Source: Adineta steineri (lineage: Eukaryota; Rotifera; Eurotatoria; Adinetida; Adinetidae). Taken from it: a stretch of DNA of 64,000 bases. The translations under genes and the position numbers were made by a program. The stretch is from the NCBI GenBank assembly GCA_905250115.1, contig CAJNOI010000089.1, forward strand, positions 264,778 to 328,777, in the 5' to 3' direction. Under the pieces are notes generated by a model. It was not told where the DNA came from and made no database searches. It saw nothing but the letters and a program-made list of their open reading frames with translations. Position 1 is the stretch's first letter; every line of letters begins with the position of its first letter. This document shows, piece after piece, positions 59,827 through 64,000 of this stretch.

Positions 59827-61385
59827 TTATACGATTAATTCCCGTTTGGTTGTACCATTCGAACTTGACCCTATTGCTAATCTATTTTTGTCAACACTTT
59901 CATTTATTATTCGACGATAATGTTTGTCCAATTCTTTCATTTGCCTTTTTCGAGAAATTGGTACATAGTAATACCAAATACCCATAGCGACATGCACAAT
60001 AATATAAAGGCTAACAAGAACATAAAATATTCTTCTATCAATCCGAGCCCAATAAGAATCTGATTTTAAATTAATATATTCATCATAAATAAAAACAAGT
60101 GTACCAATAATCGAATGCCAAATACATAAAATAATTAAAACAAAAATAGATACAATTGCATATAAATCGATTAATGTCAAATAGGAAATATTTGGCTAAT
60201 AAATAGAAAATAATAATTTAAAAAATAAATATGATTACTTGATTTTTACCAAAGCATTGCTAATTGTCAATCGAAATGCAATTGATGTAAGAAGAAGTGT
60301 ACATGCTATAGCAATTCGAAATTGAACACCACTAATTTATTTTAAGAAAAACTATTAAATTATAGACAGACAAAAGATTTTATACTTAGGTGGAATAGCA
60401 AATGAACTAAAACATACTGTTGTAATTAAAAATACAAGAAAATAACCATTCCAAAAGAAATAATCAGCACGACGAGCTAAACAGAAAAAAACACATTAAA
60501 TTTATTTGATATAAATAATCTTTTGTAATACCTGCATGACACGCAATAGTTAAAATTGAACGTTTACGTCTATGCCCAGGTTTATCTAATGAATAATCTT
60601 CGTCATTTTGAAATAGAAATCCTTTAATAAATTTAGTTCGTGTTTGAACATGATCATATAGTTGCCACTCTTGTTGATCAAAAAATGCTTCACGATTAAT
60701 ACCTGATGGTCGATTTGAATCAGTGTCTAATGTAACTTCAGAATCAAATAAAGCTGATCCAATTGATATACTTAATTCTTGTATATCAGTTGGAAAATGA
60801 TGTAAATCAAATTTGGAATAAAAACTTGCATTAACATCATGAAATTCACGTATTTGTATTTTTGAATTAGATTTTTTTATTGTATATTTTATTTCTTCTT
60901 TACAATCTTGACCAATATTAAGTAAAAATAATTGTGGATACCAATTATTTTCAGGAAAATTCTTTGAAAGTTTAATAATTTCTCCATTATTCAATCGAAA
61001 TTGATCATCCATTGAAAGTGTAGAAAGAATTTTATTTTCATCATTATCAGAATTTAGAAACCAACGAGCTTCAATAGCTACATGAGCTTGAAATTTTTCT
61101 GCTCTCGTATCAATTTGACCTATAATGAAATTTTATGATTTATTAAAAACTCAATTTGAAAAACAAAATACTATACCTATTCGAAGAAAAATAAGACGTA
61201 CAAATACAGGAATAGAATTATTACCTTTTTCATATTTATTTAAAACATGAAGATTACGACTAGCTATAAATATATATAAACAAATTATTAATCATTTAGT
61301 ATTTTTCTTGTTTTTGTAACGTATATGTATAAATAGAAATTAACTAGAGTTTTCTATTACCCGTTTCTATCGTATGTGCAGTCAT
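59827..61385 (-). CDS. pentameric ligand-gated ion channel subunit lacking the Cys loop
   Basis: Exons are 61385-61361, 61263-61177, 61119-60532, 60476-60386, 60331-60250 and 60195-59827, giving 413 aa with consistent phases. The extracellular beta-sandwich starts at PVFVRLIFLRIGQIDTRAEK. The position of the Cys loop reads KFDLHHFPTDIQELSISI, which keeps FPTDIQ but has neither flanking cysteine. Helices: M1 YFFWNGYFLVFLITTVCF, M2 RIAIACTLLLTSIAFRLTI, the M2-M3 loop NALPNISYLTLID (compare SLPKVSYVKALD of glycine receptors), M3 and M4 (IFYVLVSLYIIVHVAMGIWY). The M3-M4 loop is short, as in prokaryotic members. No signal peptide is visible in the first exon, so an upstream exon may be missing. 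The donor at 60249 was chosen because it gives the M2-M3 loop in frame. Ligand and ion selectivity are unknown. Confidence 0.82.
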
Positions 61386-61492
61386 TGTTTTGTTTATTCT
61401 TTATCTTCTTGATATTGGATAGATTATATAAAATATGTTTCCTCTTTACTTCCAAACGATAATCGAGTATATTCAGTCAACCACACTACATA

Positions 61493-62750
61493 TATATAGC
61501 GGCTTAAACGCGATGACGTTTTCGCCATAATATTTCTTTAGCTACTCGACAGTACACTGTATTTCAGAGTTCGTTTATAAGTGACAGGGTACATCTCTGT
61601 CATTGCTATAGCCCCGAAAAACTCCACCTTCTCCGAGCGTGTTATCGGAAAAGTATATGAGAAATAAATCTCGTTACACGATGATAATAAAGGATAAAAA
61701 ATTTGAGGTAACGTTTCTATCCCTTTTTTTCTGCGAATGTGTACTATATACAAATCAGCAATCTGAAGTGTTCAATGTATAATAGCATTCTCTGAGAATC
61801 CTTCGTAGTGTAACGCGATGATGCTAGTTTTCCGATTAGAGTTTTCTATACATATTTTAGAGATATCTTCAACCACATAATGTAAGGATAGTGTACTACT
61901 TTTCATCACTACAGGAAATATGCATTAATTTTTGTGCTATTAAAGATTTCTACTCAAAAACTACCAGTAACAAATTAGGCGGGCTAACCTATCACGGTCT
62001 AATTTCTAAAAGATATTTCTTAATTTTCTTCATAAAAATATACTTGAGATATGAAACCAAGTACATATTTAGAATCAACGTGAAAAACTTCGCAGAATCC
62101 ATAGAACTTCGTTTTTTTCGAAATTCTGACCCCGCTTATAAATAAGAAAAAATTTTGTATTCTCTAATAGAGTTATACGATTCTGACGTAGTATTTCGAA
62201 TTAATTCTTTGTAGTTTGATGGTAATACTTTAAGAATCAAGAACAAGTTCTTACACATCGCTTAAAACAATTCTTGAGTGATGAATTGCTAATAAATATA
62301 TTTTTGTAGAAAAAACTAGAAAAACGTCATCGTGTTACAATAAATTATTACAAAGGAAAAACTTTTAGACATGAAAATATATCCATGAGATAGCTCATGA
62401 AAAATTAGCTTTGGATAAATATTTTGAGAAGAAAAATGTTGTGTCTTATTGATAAAAAATAAACAATACTGAGTTTTTGTAACGCGATGGTGATATAACA
62501 ATAATGAATACAATTTTGGATGCTATGCCAATACATGTGTTTACTATCATAGTCTTAAATTATCTTAATCAATTTATCATATATCTAGTTATTTGATACG
62601 ATTTACAGCACATTTTAAGAAAACGAAATATGTTTTCACATACTTTCAACTATGCTCTATAAAATGGCAGCAATAAGTCCTCTGACTGTTGACTTCAAAA
62701 CAATATTCTTCAAGGTGACGCGTTACGCGTTTAAGCCGATATATATATAT
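61493..62750. mobile_element. non-autonomous element with terminal and internal inverted repeats
   Basis: The left end TATATAGCGGCTTAAACGCG (from 61493) is the inverted complement of the right end CGCGTTTAAGCCGATATATA (to about 62750). Related inverted words lie inside: GTGTAACGCGATGATGCTAG near 61809 pairs with AAAACGTCATCGTGTTAC near 62322, and GTAACGCGATGGTG recurs near 62479. No transposase frame is visible. TATATA on both outer edges could be the target site. About 1.26 kb. Confidence 0.55.
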
Positions 62751-63432
62751 TTATCTAAGTATATGATCAGTAGTCTGGTCTTACTCATCCATAATTATGT
62801 AGTCTACGATTATAGCTAACAATTCAAGGATGATAAAGAAATAGTAGCGATAAACTATTCAATTTTATTATTCTTGTAATTTTTTACTTTTTAGAATTAT
62901 AGAAATAATATGGTAGAGAGAACAAATCCAAATCGTATCACGCTATTATTAAATAAGGATTTATGAGATTACACTTTATGCTGAGTACTTTTTATGATTT
63001 TACTCATCAACCTTGTATATTGTTAATACATTTATAAAATCTATACTTGTACTTTTAGTGTTCATAGTTCTAAAATCTCTCTTCATTTTCTTCTTGTAGT
63101 CATGAAAAATTGAATAGATACATTCTATCGATTCAAATTTGAAATAAATAAAAGTTTAAATAACATTCAATTTTTCTTTACGAACTATATTTAGTACAAT
63201 TGATCATAATCAATATAAAACAAAAATGCCATTCATTTTTTTATACATACAATTGATAACGACGGAACTTTTACAAAGAAAAAGAAAAGAAAAACAAGCA
63301 AAATATTTAACTTGACAAGAAGAAAAAAAAGAACATTCTCAAAAAAAATTAGATTCAATTGAGTAGGCATTACACACTACTATCTTTATGTAGTTAATTT
63401 AATAAAACAACGAAGATAAATGATATGTTTAT
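62751..63432. other. spacer, no gene seen
   Basis: AT-rich, between the inverted-repeat element and the stop of the WDR37-like gene; presumably contains its 3' UTR. Confidence 0.5.
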
Positions 63433-64000
63433 TTATTTAGTTAATGTTGATAAAGTTCGTTGTGATTGTTTATCAGATGTTATATTTGAAGTAGTTGCCA
63501 TTTGTTTTTTGTCTGTTGATATTCCAAGATTATTTGCCTTTTCAGTTAATGGTGTTCTTTTATTTGCTTTTTTATTTTGTCCATCAATTCCATTACCATT
63601 TTTATTAGTTTCATTAAATGAAGATCCAGTAGGTGATCCTATTGAATCATCAAGTGATTTCATTAATTTATTATTATTTGTTCCTTTTAATTTTTTAATA
63701 TGCCATACATGCATATGACGATCAAGACTACCACTAGCAAGAAGAAATTCCATTGAATTTCCACATTGTACAAGTGCTGTACATTGAACAGCACGTGTAT
63801 GTGCTCGTCGTTGTACATGAAGTTTATCTCCATTTATTGCTGAATAAAGACGAATATCACGATTATCAAGTGGTATTGCTAGAATATCATGTGATAATGA
63901 AATACGATTACATGGTGAAACACATTCAAGTGATATAAGAGGTGAACAACTAGTTGAACGTGAATCCCATATATGAACAAAACCATCATCTGATGATGAT
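63433..64000 (-). CDS. WDR37-like WD-repeat protein, C-terminal part (cut by the window edge)
   Basis: The frame is open from the window edge to TAA at 63433, 189 codons. WD40 blades are visible: SSDDGFVHIWDSRST; a middle blade with NRISLSHDILAIPLDNRDIR; and LLASGSLDRHMHVWHIKKLK as the last blade. The CNRI...IAIPLDNRDIRIY pattern resembles the last repeats of WDR37 (from memory NRI...IALPHDNRQVRLF). The C-terminal 80 residues are a polar Asn/Lys/Thr-rich extension without a domain. The 5' exons lie outside the window. WDR37 forms a complex with PACS proteins in vertebrates; transfer of that role is inference. Confidence 0.65.
   Translation of the reverse strand, partial: SSSDDGFVHIWDSRSTSCSPLISLECVSPCNRISLSHDILAIPLDNRDIRLYSAINGDKLHVQRRAHTRAVQCTALVQCGNSMEFLLASGSLDRHMHVWHIKKLKGTNNNKLMKSLDDSIGSPTGSSFNETNKNGNGIDGQNKKANKRTPLTEKANNLGISTDKKQMATTSNITSDKQSQRTLSTLTK

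Noticed and set aside
61538..62513. Small ORFs inside the inverted-repeat element
   Set aside because: No transposase-like motif; they lie in repeat DNA and have no splice structure.
1..64000. CRISPR arrays, operons, rRNA and tRNA genes
   Set aside because: None visible; the sequence is eukaryotic and no such structure was recognised on either strand.

Overview
The window looks like nuclear DNA of a small AT-rich metazoan, most likely a bdelloid rotifer. The reasons are many short GT/AG introns (mostly 45-70 bp), animal gene families (TMEM30, GRAMD1/Aster, ZMAT5, FKBP8, SLC35F, Deltex, cyclin C, WDR37-like), tandem paralogues, and a MgtC-type gene of a normally bacterial family that carries introns. 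The species call is inference. Exon borders were worked out by hand from reading frame and splice signals, and they should be good to a base or two.

Layout. 1-12.5 kb: an ERICH2-like gene, a TMEM30/CDC50 flippase subunit, a long GRAMD1/Aster sterol-transfer gene with two alternative first coding exons, and the minor-spliceosome protein ZMAT5, all on +. 13.3-26.8 kb: a tandem segmental duplication, all on -, of a two-exon gene for a ubiquitin-like protein (copies A, B, C, D; C is broken). A fifth, inverted copy E lies at 46.6 kb and runs into an assembly gap. Downstream of copy B, in the same reading frame after one TGA, is an iodothyronine-deiodinase-like segment with a second in-frame TGA at the expected selenocysteine position. 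It is followed by a sequence that folds by eye as a form 2 SECIS element.

27.7-31.4 kb: a small FYV7/CCDC59-like gene and a tiny membrane protein on -, then FKBP8 on +. 34.2-35.2 kb: a secreted two-Ig protein. 39.5-41.6 kb: an SLC35F-type transporter. 42.1-45.5 kb: a small low-complexity ORF and the MgtC-like gene. 49.2-53.2 kb: two tandem Cys-rich/RING genes (the second a Deltex-type ligase) and cyclin C. 54.2-59.1 kb: three tandem intronless GNAT acetyltransferases. 59.8-61.4 kb: a pentameric ligand-gated channel without the Cys loop. 63.4-64 kb: the 3' end of a WDR37-like gene. Several non-autonomous elements with inverted repeats lie between genes.

Main point of interest: copies B and E keep a TGA in the same place and, past it, what remains of the same reading frame (only five codons are visible in E). 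Copies C and D look like internal deletions that removed the deiodinase part but left the SECIS-like hairpin in the 3' flank. This suggests that the ancestral unit was one ubiquitin-like/deiodinase transcription unit with one or two recoded UGA codons.
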